From: Acetomicrobium sp. S15 = DSM 107314
GTDB taxonomy: Bacteria > Synergistota > Synergistia > Synergistales > Thermosynergistaceae
Length of the DNA: 64,000 nt
Direction of reading: 5' to 3'
Assembly: GCF_016125955.1 (NCBI RefSeq)
Contig: NZ_JADEVE010000415.1
Location: 168,311 to 232,310, forward strand
The position numbers and the translations under genes are program-made. The notes under the pieces were generated by a model, which was not told where the DNA came from, made no database searches, and was given only the letters and a program-made list of their open reading frames with translations. Shown here one piece after another: positions 16,372 through 26,685 of the stretch (position 1 is its first letter; each line of letters opens with the position of its first letter).

Positions 16372-16963
16372 GCTTCATGCGCCTCCCTTCTTTCTTGTAA
16401 CGGCCCGCGAAGAGGTCTTTGAGCGTCCTCCAGTAGATGTCGTGTTCTACTTCGTGGATGCGCTCCTCGAGCTCTTCCAGCGTCTGGCCTTCATCTATGG
16501 GCACGCAGCGCTGGGCCAAGATCGGGCCGTGATCCATCTCCTCGTCGACCAGATGAATGGTTACTCCGGTGACTTTGACGCCGTAATTCCAGGCTGACGC
16601 TATCGCCTCTGTGCCGGGAAAGGCAGGAAGCAGAGCCGGGTGGATGTTCACAATTCTGTCCCTGAAGCGGGATATGACGCGAGGGCTCAAGATGCGCATA
16701 AATCCGGCCAGCACCACCCACTCGACGCCCTTTTTCTCTAAATGCTCAAGGAGCAGCCCTTCGGCCTCGTCTTTGCCCTTCTCTCGGTAAGGCAGCACCA
16801 GCGTGGGCAGCGAAAGCGCTTCAGCGCGGGCCAAACCTTCAGCGTCAGGGCGGTCGCTGCCGACGAGCCGGATATCGGCGTCGAGGTCGCCCGAGGCGAT
16901 CCTGCGCGCCAGCGCAACCATATTCGTGCCGCGCCCGGAGAGCATTATGGCTATCTTGGGCAT
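16358..16963 (-). CDS. purN: Phosphoribosylglycinamide formyltransferase (folate type)
   Basis: This 201-residue enzyme formylates GAR with 10-formyl-THF (step 3). Motifs: MLSGRGTNMVAL near the N-terminus, LAGFMRILSP, the catalytic NIHPALLPAFPG (Asn-His), and VTGVTIHLVDEEMDHGPILAQ. It overlaps purM by 13 bases and purH by 14, so translation is probably coupled. The presence of PurN means the formate-dependent PurT is not needed. Confidence 0.95.
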   Translation of the reverse strand: MPKIAIMLSGRGTNMVALARRIASGDLDADIRLVGSDRPDAEGLARAEALSLPTLVLPYREKGKDEAEGLLLEHLEKKGVEWVVLAGFMRILSPRVISRFRDRIVNIHPALLPAFPGTEAIASAWNYGVKVTGVTIHLVDEEMDHGPILAQRCVPIDEGQTLEELEERIHEVEHDIYWRTLKDLFAGRYKKEGRRMKLDRT

Positions 16964-17943
16964 GATGCGACCTTGCCTATGATTATCGCCTTCTCTCCCG
17001 TCTCTTCGAGCGCGCGCCTCACGGCGCTTTCGTCCTCGGGCGAAACGACGAGGACGAAACCTATCCCCAAGTTAAAGACGCGCCGCATCTCTTCCTCTTC
17101 GACGCCGGCTTCGGCGATGCAGCGGAATACGGGAGGTCGCTTCCAGCTTGAGAAGTCTATCTCGGCCCTCATGCCCGACGGGAGGGAGCGATTTATGTTC
17201 TCCTCGAGCCCGCCGCCCGTTATGTGAGCCATGGCCTTGACGGCGCCAGTCGAAGATGCCTTTAGGGCCTGGCGGACGTAAAGCCTCGTGGGGCGCAACA
17301 GAACGTCGGCGGCCGGCTCTTTTAGGGCCTTTTCCAGCCCTTCCATTCCCCCTGGCGGACCAAAAAATAGCCGACGGACGAGCGAGTAGCCGTTGCTGTG
17401 GAGCCCGGAGCTTTCAAGGCCGACGAGCAGGTCTCCCTCTTTGACTCCTTTCCCGTCGACGAGCGCCTGAGGGCTCACCGATCCGACCGCGAAGCCGGCC
17501 AAGTCGAACCCTCCCGGTGGATAGACGTCGGGCATCTGGGCGGTCTCGCCGCCCAGGAGGGCGCAATCGCAGGCCTTGCATGCCTCTGCGACCCCTTCCA
17601 ATATCTCGCCGAAGACGTCTTCGTCCAAGGTGCCGCAGGCGATGTAGTCGAGGAAGAAGAGCGGCCTCGCCCCGCAGGTGACCAAGTCGTTGACGTTCAT
17701 GGCTACCAGGTCCTGGCCGAGGCCCTTGTAGCGCCCGAAATGCCTCGCCACCTCAAGTTTTGTCCCCACGCCGTCGCAGCATCCCGCCAACAGCTCGCCG
17801 TCAGAAAATTTATAGAGGCCGCAAAACCCGCCTATTCCTTTGGCAACGTTAGGGTCTCCGTCCCCGATCACGGCTTTTATGCGCTCCACCCAAGAGTGGG
17901 CCTTCTTCAGGCTCACTCCCGACTCCTCATAGTTCAAAGCCAC
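16951..17943 (-). CDS. purM: Phosphoribosylformylglycinamidine cyclo-ligase (AIR synthetase)
   Basis: This 330-residue ATP-dependent cyclase closes the imidazole ring to give AIR (step 5). The ATP-binding region includes CCDGVGTKLEVA, MNVNDLVTCGARPLFFLDYIACG and LLGGETAQMPDVYPPGGFDLAGFAVG; HITGGGLEENINRSLP follows. The start is GTG at 17941-17943, 17 bases inside purF. Length is normal. Confidence 0.95.
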   Translation of the reverse strand: MALNYEESGVSLKKAHSWVERIKAVIGDGDPNVAKGIGGFCGLYKFSDGELLAGCCDGVGTKLEVARHFGRYKGLGQDLVAMNVNDLVTCGARPLFFLDYIACGTLDEDVFGEILEGVAEACKACDCALLGGETAQMPDVYPPGGFDLAGFAVGSVSPQALVDGKGVKEGDLLVGLESSGLHSNGYSLVRRLFFGPPGGMEGLEKALKEPAADVLLRPTRLYVRQALKASSTGAVKAMAHITGGGLEENINRSLPSGMRAEIDFSSWKRPPVFRCIAEAGVEEEEMRRVFNLGIGFVLVVSPEDESAVRRALEETGEKAIIIGKVASCPR

Positions 17944-19303
17944 CCTCGTTTCCCTCCTCTAAATATTCCCCGTTGAAGCAGGCCAGGCACAGCTCATCCC
18001 GCGGCATTCCTATTGCGGCGACGAGGTCGCTCTCTTTCAGGTATGCCAGCGAATCGACTTCTATCGAACTCTTCAAGTCTTCGAGCGAGGCGAAGCGCGC
18101 CGCAGCGAGCTCTTGACGAGTCGGCGTGTCGATGCCATAGTAGCAGGGAAAACGAACCGGGGGTGAGGATATGCGCATGTGGATCTCCCTCGCTCCGCAC
18201 TTGCGCATCATCGACACAACCTTGGCCACCGTCGTCCCCCTCACGATGGAGTCGTCCACCACTACGAGGGGCTTACCGTCTATCACTTCTCTCATGGGGT
18301 TGAGCTTTATCTGCACGCCCAGCTCTCGCACCTTTTGCGTCGGTTGAATGAATGTCCTTCCCACGTAGCGGTTTCTCACGATGGTTCTTTCGTAGGGCAG
18401 GCCGGAAGCGTCTGCGTAGCCTGTGGCGGCTATGGTTCCGCTGTCGGGCATGTCCGTCACGAGTTGAGCCCGTGAACATGGGGAAGCCGCGGCGAGCCGC
18501 CGCCCCATCTCCTTGCGCACGATGTAGACGCAGCGCCCGTCTATTATGCTGTCGGGCCTGGCGAAATAGACGTATTCGAAGGAGCAAAAATAGTGCCTTT
18601 TCGCCTTCAGGGGGATGCGAAGGCTCGAGAGGCCGCCGTCGTTTATGACCACTACCTCTCCCGGTTCTATGTTGCGAATGACCTCGGCTCTGATGAGGTC
18701 GAGGGCACAGCTTTCCGATGCCACATAATACGTATCGTCTCGCCGGCCCAAGACGAGCGGACGGAACCCCCAGGGGTCGCGCGCCGCCACGAGCGCGTCT
18801 TTGAAGAGCACGGCCAGACTGTAGGCCCCGTTCAGGCGCTCGAGCGCGTCTATCAAGGCATCGAGGGGGGCTTTGTGCGATTGATGTGCCATGAGATGTA
18901 TGATGACCTCTGTGTCGGTGGTGGACTGAAATATCGCACCTCTGTTTTCTAAGTTAAGGCGGATGCCCTCGGCGTTGGTTATGTTGCCGTTGTGAGAAAT
19001 GGCCACCGGTCCCTTGGCGTAGTTCGCCGCCAACGGCTGAGCGTTCGTTATGATCGAGGCTCCGGATGTAGAGTAACGGACGTGGCCTATGGCCCCGCGG
19101 GCCGCTATCTGAGACAGCCTTTTCTGGTCGAGAGCCTCGTGGACTAAACCCATGCCTTTGAAACTCTGCAACATCCCATCGGGGCCTATCCAGGCCACGC
19201 CTGCGGCCTCTTGCCCCCTATGCTGCAGAGCGAAAAGCCCCAGATATATGTCTTCGAGCAACAACTTGTCTTTTTGAGCGAAAGCGCCGAATACGCCGCA
19301 CAT
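17927..19303 (-). CDS. purF: Amidophosphoribosyltransferase
   Basis: This 458-residue enzyme makes phosphoribosylamine from PRPP and glutamine, the first committed step. The start is fixed by MCGVFGAF: Cys2 must be the N-terminal nucleophile, and GGAGGAG precedes this ATG, although the frame stays open 41 codons upstream. So there is no cleaved propeptide, unlike B. subtilis PurF. Cysteines in CSFEYVYF, FPCYYGID and CLACFNGEY match the four ligands of the Bacillus-type 4Fe-4S cluster. The PRPP loop is VVVDDSIVRGTT. The ATG overlaps the purL stop by one base (TAATG). Confidence 0.95.
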   Translation of the reverse strand: MCGVFGAFAQKDKLLLEDIYLGLFALQHRGQEAAGVAWIGPDGMLQSFKGMGLVHEALDQKRLSQIAARGAIGHVRYSTSGASIITNAQPLAANYAKGPVAISHNGNITNAEGIRLNLENRGAIFQSTTDTEVIIHLMAHQSHKAPLDALIDALERLNGAYSLAVLFKDALVAARDPWGFRPLVLGRRDDTYYVASESCALDLIRAEVIRNIEPGEVVVINDGGLSSLRIPLKAKRHYFCSFEYVYFARPDSIIDGRCVYIVRKEMGRRLAAASPCSRAQLVTDMPDSGTIAATGYADASGLPYERTIVRNRYVGRTFIQPTQKVRELGVQIKLNPMREVIDGKPLVVVDDSIVRGTTVAKVVSMMRKCGAREIHMRISSPPVRFPCYYGIDTPTRQELAAARFASLEDLKSSIEVDSLAYLKESDLVAAIGMPRDELCLACFNGEYLEEGNEGGFEL

Positions 19304-21452
19304 TACGGTCTCCTCCAGGCTCGAATGAGCTTTTCTAACCGGACCTTGAAGAGGCCGTTTACGGATAACTCGCTCCCTCCGACCTTGCCGATGTGGCTCA
19401 CGGGGAAGCCCTGCCATATATGGCAAAAGGCGGCCGCTTTATCCGGCGGGATGGCATATATGGCCCTCGGTCCCCCTTCGCCGAAGAGCAAGAGCTCCGG
19501 CTTCGCTTCCGCATCAAAATTCACTTGCGCTCCCTTGCCGCTTTCTATGGCTTCCTTCGCCAGCGCCAGGGCCAACCCTCCCCCTGCAAGCGCCAGGGCG
19601 CTTTCAGCCACCCTGCTTTTGGCCGTCTTTGCAGCGCGCTCGAGGAAGGACTTTTCCTTTTGTGCATCGAAGGGGACCGGCACGCCGCGCGGCTTTCCGG
19701 AGAAGACGTGTTGGTATGCGCTTCCGGCCAGCGAGCCGCCGGGCGAACCGACGAGGAAGAGGCGGTTCCCCTCTTTCCAGCGCCCAGATGGGAGGAAATC
19801 CTCCAGCGAGTCGACGAGGCCTACGATGCAGGCGAGGGGCGTGGGCAGTATTTTGGACTTCGACGTCTCGTTGTAGAGGCTGACGTTGCCCGAAACCACG
19901 GGGCAGGCCATCTCGCGGCAGGCCGTCGCCATTCCGCGCACAGCCTCCTCCAGCTCCCAAAACTGGTCCGGCTTTTCCGGCGAAGGGAAGTTAAGGCAAT
20001 CGGTCATTCCCAACGGCACGGCTCCGCATACGGCCAGAGCCCTCAGGCCTTTGGCCACGGTCTCTGCCCCTCCCGAAAATGGGTCGAGGCGGCATTTCCA
20101 CGGGTCGCTTTCCATGACCAACGCGAGGAATCGGCCGTTCGGCTTTATGCGCAACAGCGTTACGGGCGAACCCGGGCCGACGATCGTGTTTATCTGCACC
20201 ATGTGGTCGTATTGCTCGTATATCCACGACTTATCCGCCCAGTTGGGGTGAGAAAGCAGAGAAACGATCGCGTCTTCCCATCCCTTGGGAGGTTTTGTCT
20301 GCTCGGCGCCAAGGCATTGTCTATCGTTTAAATCTTCGGGAGGCAGAGAAGGCCACGATATTTCGGGACACCCCCCTCCCAAGAGGGAGGCTGGCACATC
20401 GGCGACCACGTTGCCTTTATACTTGAGGACGAATCTGTCGCCAGGCGTCGTCGTGCCTATCGGTGCGCAGTTCAGCCCCCACTTGGCGGCGACGCTCTCC
20501 ACGAGTTCCATGTCTTTTTTCTGCACTATCAGGAGCATGCGCTCCTGCGACTCCGAAAGCGCTATCTCCCAAGGAGCCATTCCCTCTTCTCGCAGGGGGA
20601 CTCTGTCGAGTTCTATGTTTACACTGACGCCGCTCTTTGCGGCCACTTCGCTGGCGGAGGATGTGATACCGCCGGCCCCCATGTCCTGCATGCTAACTAC
20701 CGCGCCGAGCCCGACGAGCTCCAGGCAGCATTCGACCAACAGCTTCTCCGCGAAGGGGTCGCCGATCTGGACCTGCGGGCGGCTGCTTTTCGTCTCATCT
20801 GCCAGTTCCACGGATGCGAAGGTGGCGCCACCGATGCCGTCTCTGCCCGTGGGGGATCCGATCAGGACCGCCACCTGCCCCGAGGCAGCCGTGGAGGACT
20901 TGATGACGCGGTCCAGCCGCACCAAGCCCAGGCAGAAGGCGTTTACGAGGGGGTTTTCGTCGTAAGAAGGGTCGTAGGCCGTCTTGCCTCCCACCGTGGG
21001 CACGCCCACACAGTTGCCGTAATCGCCGACCCCCCTTATGATCCCGTCCGAGAGCCGCCTCGTGCTTCGTGCGCCCTCTCGACCGAAGAACAGCCCGTCC
21101 ATGGAGGCGGTGGGTTGCGCCCCCATCGCGAGTATGTCCCTGATTATTCCCCCTACGCCCGTGGCCGCCCCTTGATATGGCTCGACCGCGGACGGGTGGT
21201 TATGGCTTTCCACCTTGAAAGCCGCACCCCAACCGTCTCCCACGTCGACGATGCCGGCGTTCTCTCCGGGGCCCTGGACGACGCTTTTACCCTCTTTGGG
21301 GAATAGGCGGAGGAGGCGGCGCGTCGATTTATAGCTGCAGTGTTCTGACCACATGACGGAGAACAAGTGCAGCTCGGTCTCGTTGGGCTCTCTCCCGAGC
21401 CCTTCTACGATGGCATCGAATTCTTCGTCTCGCAATCCCAAGGTGCGATGGT

Positions 21453-21456
<4 letters not shown>
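19303..21456 (-). CDS. purL: Phosphoribosylformylglycinamidine synthase subunit PurL (small type)
   Basis: This 717-residue subunit converts FGAR to FGAM (step 4) together with PurQ and PurS. Motifs: MWSEHCSYKSTRRLL, GVGGIIRDILAMGAQP, DMGAGGITSS and VLIGSPTGRDGIGGA. I place the start at TTG 21456: AAAGGAGGTGG precedes it by 6 bases and it overlaps the purQ stop as TTGA. The longer open frame to 21498 has no signal. Its short length excludes the fused large PurL of proteobacteria. Confidence 0.93.
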
Positions 21457-22156
<700 letters not shown>

Positions 22157-22160
<4 letters not shown>

Positions 22161-22414
22161 TTCCCTTCTTCCTCCACCACCAGAGAATATTCCTCTATGA
22201 GGTCGTTGACCAACAGATCGCTGCACATCGCCTCCGCTCGTCGGCGTGCGGCGCTTTCGTCGGCGGCCTCGAGGGTGATCCTCAGATATTTCCCCACGCG
22301 CACGTCCTGGACTTCGCCGTAGCCGAGATCGTGAAGCGATCGCAATATTGTCCTTCCCTGAGTGTCGAGGACGCCCTCTTTTAGGTATATTAGCAGGCTG
22401 GCTCTGTATCTCAT
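22157..22414 (-). CDS. purS: Phosphoribosylformylglycinamidine synthase subunit PurS
   Basis: This 85-residue protein bridges PurL and PurQ in the FGAM synthase complex. It begins YRASLLIYLKEGVLDTQGRT and has the small alpha/beta fold length typical of PurS, with VRVGKYLRITLE in the middle. It starts 2 bases after purC and overlaps purQ by 4 bases. Its place between purC and purQ is the standard Gram-positive-like order. Confidence 0.93.
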
Positions 22415-22416
22415 GT

Positions 22417-23133
22417 CTATGCCTTCATTTCTTCGAGGCGACGCCAGATCTCTTCGTAGGCCTCTAAGACGTTGCCCATGTCCTTGCGGAAGCGATCCTT
22501 GTCCAAGCGGTCACCGGAGGTGCGATCCCAAAGCCTGCATGTATCCGGCGATACCTCGTCGGCGATGACGAGGTTGCCGTCTCTGTCCTTGCCGAACTCC
22601 AACTTGAAATCTACCAGGAATATGTTCAGCTTTTCGAATAGCTCCGACAATGCCTTATTCACGTCGAGGGCCAGCTTTTTCATTTGCTTGAGCTCCTCTT
22701 CCGTGGCCCATCCGAAGAGGAGCGCGTGATCTTCGAGCACCAGCGGATCGCCCAAGGCATCGTTTTTGAGGTAGAACTCAACAAGAGGCCGTGGCAGCCG
22801 CATCCCCTCTTGGACGCCCAGCCGTTTGCATATGGAGCCCGTGGTCAGGTTTCTAACCACCAACTCCAACGGCACGATAGTGACCCTTTTGACCAGCTGG
22901 TTCAGCTCGTCCAGCCGGCGGATGAAATGGGTGGGGAAGCCCAAAGCGCTCAGATGCTCAAATATTTTGGAGCTTACGAGGTTGTTGAGCTTTCCCTTTC
23001 CCGCCATGGTGGCTTTCTTCAGCGCGTTGAAGGCGGTGAGCTCGTCTTTGTATTCCATTATGCACAGCGCAGGGTCATCCGTAGCATAGAGCTTCTTGGC
23101 TTTCCCTTCGTAAAGAAGTTCCCCCTTCGTCAT
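22417..23133 (-). CDS. purC: Phosphoribosylaminoimidazole-succinocarboxamide synthase
   Basis: This 238-residue enzyme joins CAIR and aspartate to SAICAR (step 7). GELLYEGKAKKLYAT at the start, KDELTAFN, the RNLTTGSICKRLG region, LVDFKLEFGKD and ADEVSPDTCRLWD are family motifs. AAGGAGG stands before the ATG. It heads the operon; purB and purA, needed for later steps, are not in the window. Confidence 0.96.
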   Translation of the reverse strand: MTKGELLYEGKAKKLYATDDPALCIMEYKDELTAFNALKKATMAGKGKLNNLVSSKIFEHLSALGFPTHFIRRLDELNQLVKRVTIVPLELVVRNLTTGSICKRLGVQEGMRLPRPLVEFYLKNDALGDPLVLEDHALLFGWATEEELKQMKKLALDVNKALSELFEKLNIFLVDFKLEFGKDRDGNLVIADEVSPDTCRLWDRTSGDRLDKDRFRKDMGNVLEAYEEIWRRLEEMKA

Positions 23134-23169
23134 AGCCTTGCCTCCTTATGATCCTTCGGATATGCATAC

Positions 23170-23198
23170 ATTATTGCCAATGTGGGCATCCAGGTCAA
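23170..23198 (-). promoter_or_regulatory. Promoter of the purine operon
   Basis: On the minus strand TTGACC (23193-23198) and AATAAT (23170-23175) are 17 bases apart. The start site would be near 23163, giving a leader of about 30 bases, too short for a purine riboswitch. No clear PurR box was seen. Confidence 0.6.
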
Positions 23199-23285
23199 CG
23201 ATGCGCCGGCACGATCATTTGTGGCGCCTAAGCGTTACAATAAATTATAGCGAGTCTATGATGTAAATTATCATTCATCGGGGGG

Positions 23286-24554
23286 TTGACGACCATCAAA
23301 ACGCCTTGGAGAAACCGATTGAAGGGTCTATTCTACGGCTGGAAACTGGTTATCGCGACCATAGTGATCCTCTTTGTAGCTTACGGCATCAGGGGCTCCT
23401 TCGGCCTCTTTGTGCGCCCTCTTTGTGCCGAGTTTTCCTCTTCCAGAGGAGCCTTTTCTTTCGCCTTCACTCTGAGTTTGATCACCTACGGTATATCTTC
23501 CCCGCTAATTGGCAGGCTCACGGACAAATTTTCGCCGCGCCTTTCCGTGTCGATCGGCGGAGCGCTCATTGGGCTTTCTATGTTTCTCCTTTCTACCGCC
23601 ACTTCACTGCGTCACTTTTATATCTATTACGGCATCATCTTCGGAATCGGTTTGAGCGGCATCTGGCCTTCGTGCACCTCTACGATCAACAGATTTTTCG
23701 TAAGGAAGCGCGGCTTGGCCAACGGCATTGCTTCTTCGGGAATAAGCTTGGGTTACTTTATGACTTTAGGTGCCGCTTATAGTATCGAGTTTTTGGGGTG
23801 GAGACAGACTTTCGTAGTCATGGGGTTTTTGAGTTTTTTGTGCGTTGCTCTGCTCGGAGCTATCTTTATGCGAAGGGATCCCGAATCCATGGGCTTGCTT
23901 CCGGACGGGGAAACGGAAGCCTTAAATGCTCCGTTAAATGGGCAAACGGGCGCCTTGCGCGGCTTGGCCCCGATTGAGGCTATAAAAAAGGCTGAATTTT
24001 GGCTCGTGGCAGCTTTGTTTTCTTTCACGGTGGCGGCTACCTATATGTTAATAATTTACTTGGTGCCCTTTGTGGAGGATATGGGTTTAGGAAGAAGAAG
24101 CGAAGCGGCGGCGGCCCTGAGCTTGCTCGGTCTAATCAGCATAGCAGGGAGGTTAGGCGGAGGCTGGCTTGCAGATAGAGTTGGTAAGCTCAAAGCCTTG
24201 ACGGTTTCTTCGGTTACGGTAATAGTCTCTTTGATTTCTTTGATATTCGTGCGGGACATCCGCGCCTTATATCTGATAATAGTGCTGTTCAGCTTCGGCT
24301 ACGGCATATACCCGCCCCTTATCGGCCCGTTGGTGGCGGATTATTGCGGAAGGAAGAATCTTTCCACGATCTACGGCATGATCAATATCTTCATCGCTTT
24401 GGCTGAGGGTTTAGGGCCGCTGTTTGCAGGAGTGATCTATGATCTTACTAAGAGTTATTTCTTTACCTTTTTGTCAGGAGTTTTTTTAGAAGTATTGGCG
24501 CTTGGCGTCATTTTTATCCTTCAAAGAAGGCCTAAGATGGAGAGTTGGGATTAG
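23286..24554 (+). CDS. MFS transporter, oxalate/formate-antiporter-like family
   Basis: This 422-residue membrane carrier has about 12 hydrophobic segments. The conserved loop GRLTDKFSPRLSVSIGG after helix 2, GIGLSGIWPSCTSTINRFF, and GLANGIASSGISLGYF resemble the OFA (oxalate/formate antiporter) and monocarboxylate branch of MFS. The start is TTG at 23286 with a GGGGGG run 1 base away, so the start is uncertain. It is transcribed away from purC, with the purine promoter between them. The substrate is probably an organic anion but cannot be read from sequence. Confidence 0.8.
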   Translation: MTTIKTPWRNRLKGLFYGWKLVIATIVILFVAYGIRGSFGLFVRPLCAEFSSSRGAFSFAFTLSLITYGISSPLIGRLTDKFSPRLSVSIGGALIGLSMFLLSTATSLRHFYIYYGIIFGIGLSGIWPSCTSTINRFFVRKRGLANGIASSGISLGYFMTLGAAYSIEFLGWRQTFVVMGFLSFLCVALLGAIFMRRDPESMGLLPDGETEALNAPLNGQTGALRGLAPIEAIKKAEFWLVAALFSFTVAATYMLIIYLVPFVEDMGLGRRSEAAAALSLLGLISIAGRLGGGWLADRVGKLKALTVSSVTVIVSLISLIFVRDIRALYLIIVLFSFGYGIYPPLIGPLVADYCGRKNLSTIYGMINIFIALAEGLGPLFAGVIYDLTKSYFFTFLSGVFLEVLALGVIFILQRRPKMESWD

Positions 24555-24737
24555 GAGCGAAACCAAAACCCTTTCACCTTCTTGTTTGACTTATGATTTT
24601 TGATATTTCTAAATTTACAGTATTTTTTAGATTTAAGTTTAACTTATAAAATAACAACGACAACTTTAATAGCTTTTATTCAGCTTGGCTGTCTTTAAAA
24701 GAAAGCGCTTTAACGACAAAACCGCTAAAGCCGGCAT

Positions 24738-26582
24738 TCATTTTTCTTTAAATGGCATATATTGAAAGAAGCGTTTTTCAAATTCCGGATAGCCTTCTAA
24801 GGGGATATGCCTTATTTTCTCTCTTAATATGCGAACTGCGTCCCAAGCCTTTTTGCCGCCCAATAATATTCTTTTGCACCCTTCTCCGGCCCCGTTCCCT
24901 ATTGGTATGGCGTGCCCTTCAAGCTCTGCGGGCATCATGCCGACGGCTATGGCCGACTGCGGCGACAGAAAGCTCCCGAAGGCGCCCGAAAGCAGGCATT
25001 CTTCCACGTCTTGCCATTTCAGCCCCGCCCTTTCCAAGAGTATTTCAGAAGCGGCCCTGATCGCCGCCTTGGCGAGCTGAAGTTCGCGCACGTCGTTTTG
25101 GGTCAAGCAGAGCCTTTTACCTTCGCCCGATGCCAGAAATACGCGTCTCTCTCTGCCATCCCCTTCGATGCGCGACGCGATTGCCCGATACGGCACCGAC
25201 TCGCGCGGCAGTATGCGGCCCGTGCTGTCGATGGCTCCGGCGCGGAGAAGTGCCGCCACTACGTCAAGAAGGCCCGAGCCGCACAATCCCTTGGGAGCCG
25301 AGCCTCCTATGACGTCGAGCTCGATGTCGCCTCCCGCAAGTCGTGCCCCCCCTATGGCCCCATCGGTGGCCCTCATACCGCAGGAGATGCGCCCCCCTTC
25401 GAAGGCCGGGCCCGCGGCTGTGGACGTCACGAAAATCTTTCCATCGTGCATGAGTCCTATCTCGCCGTTCGTGCCGAGGTCCATCACGAGGCGACTCTTT
25501 CCGTCGAAGGAGCTTTCTATCAGGTAGAGGAGCGCCAGCATGTCCGAGCCCACAAAGCTGGCTATCAACGGAAGAAATCGCACTCTGGCGTCGGGGGCTA
25601 CCGGGATGCCCAAATCCTTCGCGCGATGCGCTTTTGAATCGCGCACAGCGGGTATGAAGGGTTTGCGGCTCAAATATATGGGGCGCAGGCCGAAGAAGAG
25701 GTGATGCATGCAGCTGTTGCCCACCAGCAACAGGTCGTAGATGCTCTCCGGCGGTATGTCGACGCTGCGGGCGGCCTCTTCGATAAGGGTGCTCACCTTC
25801 AGCCTGACTGCGGCCGTCATTGCCTCTAACGCTTTAGGATCGTCTGCGGCGCGGGAGATCCGAGAGATCACGTCGGATCCGAACGGAGCTTGAGGGTTCA
25901 TCCCGGAGGATGTGCCCAATTCGTCACCTGTGGCGAGATCGAGGAGATAGCAGGCTATCGTTGTGGTCCCGATATCGCACGCCACGCCGTATATGCCGCT
26001 TTCCTTTTGCTCGATCGCTATTATCTCCTCGTCGCACAATATCGCCGCGCAGGCTATGGATTTGCCTGGTTCCCACGCGCTCGAGACAGCCTTGAGGGCT
26101 TCTTCGTTTATGGCGGTTGGGGCTTTGCCCGAGGCGGAGGTTGCAGCCCGGCATAGCGACTCTGCTGCATCGGCCGCGCCGCCCAGATCCTTCCAATCTA
26201 TGAGCAACTTCGTTTTCCATATGTCGCTGTTAACCTCAACACGAGATATGTCTACCTGAGCTTTCGGCTTTGACGTATCTTCGAAGGAAAAATATACGGT
26301 AACATCGCCGAGCGCTTTGGCGCGGCAAGCCAAACGCCGGCCGAGATCCAATCCCTTTTGCCCGATGAGTTTCGTCTCGACTTCATCGGGAGGCGAGAGC
26401 TTTCCCTCGGCTCTGATCTGACATTTGCCGCAGCTGCCGTTTCCCCCGCAGGGGGCGTAGAGCGAAAAACCGGCTTCCCGCAGGGCCTCGAGCAGCGACA
26501 TCCCTTCCTTAACGCTGATTTCAGAGTTGTCCCCCTTGGGGGCCGATATTATGCGGATCAGAACATCTCTTTCTCCGTCCAG
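24738..26582 (-). CDS. ASKHA-domain protein with N-terminal 2Fe-2S ferredoxin (reductive activator of corrinoid proteins, DUF4445)
   Basis: This protein of about 614 residues has a ferredoxin-like N-terminus (CGGNGSCGKC, with a further Cys in RRLACRA) and a large ASKHA ATPase domain (VACDIGTTTIACYLLDL, LLVGNSCMHHLFFG, DLGTNGEIGL, ATDGAIGG). Family members such as RACo reactivate oxidised corrinoid proteins. The first ATG (26501) falls inside the ferredoxin fold; the frame is open upstream and AGGAGG lies 9 bases before an in-frame CTG at 26580-26582, so I use CTG. No methyltransferase or corrinoid protein is nearby, so its client is unknown. Confidence 0.8.
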   Translation of the reverse strand: MDGERDVLIRIISAPKGDNSEISVKEGMSLLEALREAGFSLYAPCGGNGSCGKCQIRAEGKLSPPDEVETKLIGQKGLDLGRRLACRAKALGDVTVYFSFEDTSKPKAQVDISRVEVNSDIWKTKLLIDWKDLGGAADAAESLCRAATSASGKAPTAINEEALKAVSSAWEPGKSIACAAILCDEEIIAIEQKESGIYGVACDIGTTTIACYLLDLATGDELGTSSGMNPQAPFGSDVISRISRAADDPKALEAMTAAVRLKVSTLIEEAARSVDIPPESIYDLLLVGNSCMHHLFFGLRPIYLSRKPFIPAVRDSKAHRAKDLGIPVAPDARVRFLPLIASFVGSDMLALLYLIESSFDGKSRLVMDLGTNGEIGLMHDGKIFVTSTAAGPAFEGGRISCGMRATDGAIGGARLAGGDIELDVIGGSAPKGLCGSGLLDVVAALLRAGAIDSTGRILPRESVPYRAIASRIEGDGRERRVFLASGEGKRLCLTQNDVRELQLAKAAIRAASEILLERAGLKWQDVEECLLSGAFGSFLSPQSAIAVGMMPAELEGHAIPIGNGAGEGCKRILLGGKKAWDAVRILREKIRHIPLEGYPEFEKRFFQYMPFKEK

Positions 26583-26685
26583 CTTCTCGCACCTCCTAAC
26601 TTTCGAATCAGTGCTAAACTAATTATTGCTCATCATCTTTCGCTTTGGCCACGCTGGACGGCTTTCGCCGGAGGGGGAGGAGACG

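Noticed and set aside
23134..23170. Purine riboswitch before purC
   Set aside because: The leader from the proposed start site is only about 30 bases, too short for the aptamer and terminator.
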